This document shows positions 63,475 to 64,000 of a stretch of DNA of 64,000 nt, piece by piece; the stretch's first letter is position 1, and each line of letters begins with the position of its first letter. The stretch lies in assembly GCF_002113025.1 (NCBI RefSeq), contig NZ_NEJH01000003.1, positions 62,001-126,000 on the forward strand, in the 5' to 3' direction. This DNA comes from Pseudomonas sp. B28(2017) (GTDB taxonomy: Bacteria; Pseudomonadota; Gammaproteobacteria; Pseudomonadales; Pseudomonadaceae). Position numbers and translations under genes: made by a program. The notes under the pieces were generated by a model. That model saw nothing but the letters and a program-made list of their open reading frames with translations. It had not been told where the DNA came from and searched no databases.

Positions 63475-63533
63475 CTTTTCCGATTTTTACAACCCGGTCG
63501 CAGCCGCTGACCACCCAGGATTGGTAGCCAGTC

Positions 63534-64000
63534 ATGTCTCTCGAAATCGTTATTCTCGCTGCTGGCCAAGGCACGCGCATGCGTTCTGCTTTGCCGAAAG
63601 TCTTGCACCCGATTGCCGGCAACTCCATGCTCGGTCATGTTATCCACAGCGCCCGGCAACTTGATCCACAGCGCATTCATGTGGTGATCGGTCATGGTGC
63701 CGATGCCGTACGCGAACGCCTGGCGGCGGATGACCTGAACTTCGTCCTGCAGGATAAACAGCTGGGCACCGGTCATGCCGTCGCTCAAGCAGTGCCGTTC
63801 ATTGAGTCCGACACCGTGCTGGTGCTCTACGGCGATGTGCCGTTGATCGAAGTCGACACCCTGCAGCGCCTGCTCAAGCAGGTGGGTCCACAGCAGTTGG
63901 GCTTGCTGACCGTCGAACTGGATGACCCGACCGGTTACGGCCGTATTGTTCGTGATGCCGCTGGCAAGGTTGCGGCCATCGTCGAACAGAAAGATGCCAA
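63534..64000 (+). CDS. glmU: Bifunctional N-acetylglucosamine-1-phosphate uridyltransferase/acetyltransferase, 3' end outside window
   Basis: The first 155 codons of glmU are present. The N-terminal uridyltransferase domain shows [22 protein letters not shown] (nucleotide-binding loop), [15 protein letters not shown] near residue 74 and YGDVPLI near residue 102. The enzyme makes UDP-GlcNAc for peptidoglycan and lipopolysaccharide; its acetyltransferase half would lie beyond the window. The ATG at 63534 gives the family N-terminus [10 protein letters not shown]. An exact DnaA box (63640-63648) is embedded in it. It follows the atp operon, the usual order in Pseudomonas. Confidence 0.96.
   Translation, partial: MSLEIVILAAGQGTRMRSALPKVLHPIAGNSMLGHVIHSARQLDPQRIHVVIGHGADAVRERLAADDLNFVLQDKQLGTGHAVAQAVPFIESDTVLVLYGDVPLIEVDTLQRLLKQVGPQQLGLLTVELDDPTGYGRIVRDAAGKVAAIVEQKDA

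Overview
The window is about 64 kb of chromosome around the replication origin of a Pseudomonas, most likely a member of the P. fluorescens group. The evidence is the order rpmH / origin / dnaA-dnaN-recF-gyrB, the GC-rich coding sequence, the choline-O-sulfate genes, and several copies of the P. fluorescens-type REP palindrome (core GTGGGAGCGAGCCTGCTCGC). The species call is inference. No insertion sequence, prophage, CRISPR array, tRNA or rRNA was seen.

Left arm (1-40 kb). It begins with a truncated tyrosine phosphatase gene, yheV-prlC, a gamma-carbonic anhydrase and a HAD phosphatase. Next is a five-gene reverse-strand block: a DUF5924/DUF2914-like membrane protein and a complete MCE/Mla-type lipid transporter (STAS-permease fusion, ATPase, MlaD, lipoprotein). 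An M16 peptidase, a Na/Pi cotransporter, TerC, a CitMHS transporter, a GFA protein and a DOPA-dioxygenase-like protein follow. A choline-O-sulfate module (LysR regulator, betC, choline-binding protein, SulP permease) comes next. From 21 kb the order is the usual Pseudomonas one: aroE, hemF, qor, tsaC, dprA, a LysM-family protein that here lacks its LysM domain, def, fmt, rsmB, trkA, TPR, PilZ, an LpxL-like acyltransferase, tag, glyQS, gmhB and a PlsC-like acyltransferase. A histidine kinase and a divergent response regulator sit between that acyltransferase and gyrB.

Origin region (40-56 kb). gyrB, recF, dnaN and dnaA run leftwards. The 566-base dnaA-rpmH gap carries four exact DnaA boxes, an AT-rich stretch and the rpmH promoter, and is the likely oriC. 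Two parS palindromes lie inside recF. Rightwards come rpmH, rnpA, yidD, yidC, mnmE, a second origin-like gap (DnaA boxes plus AT-rich block) directly upstream of mnmG, then rsmG, parA and parB. Exact DnaA boxes are strikingly over-represented across the window: 24 found by eye against about 0.5 expected by chance.

Right end (56-64 kb). The complete atpIBEFHAGDC operon has a near-consensus sigma70 promoter, hairpins in several intercistronic gaps and a strong terminator. The 5' part of glmU runs off the window.

The central genes cover replication initiation (dnaA, dnaN, recF, gyrB), segregation (parA, parB, parS), translation and tRNA modification (rpmH, rnpA, mnmE, mnmG, rsmG, glyQS, def, fmt, rsmB, tsaC), membrane protein insertion (yidC, yidD) and energy supply (atp). 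The left arm carries more accessory transport and osmolyte functions.
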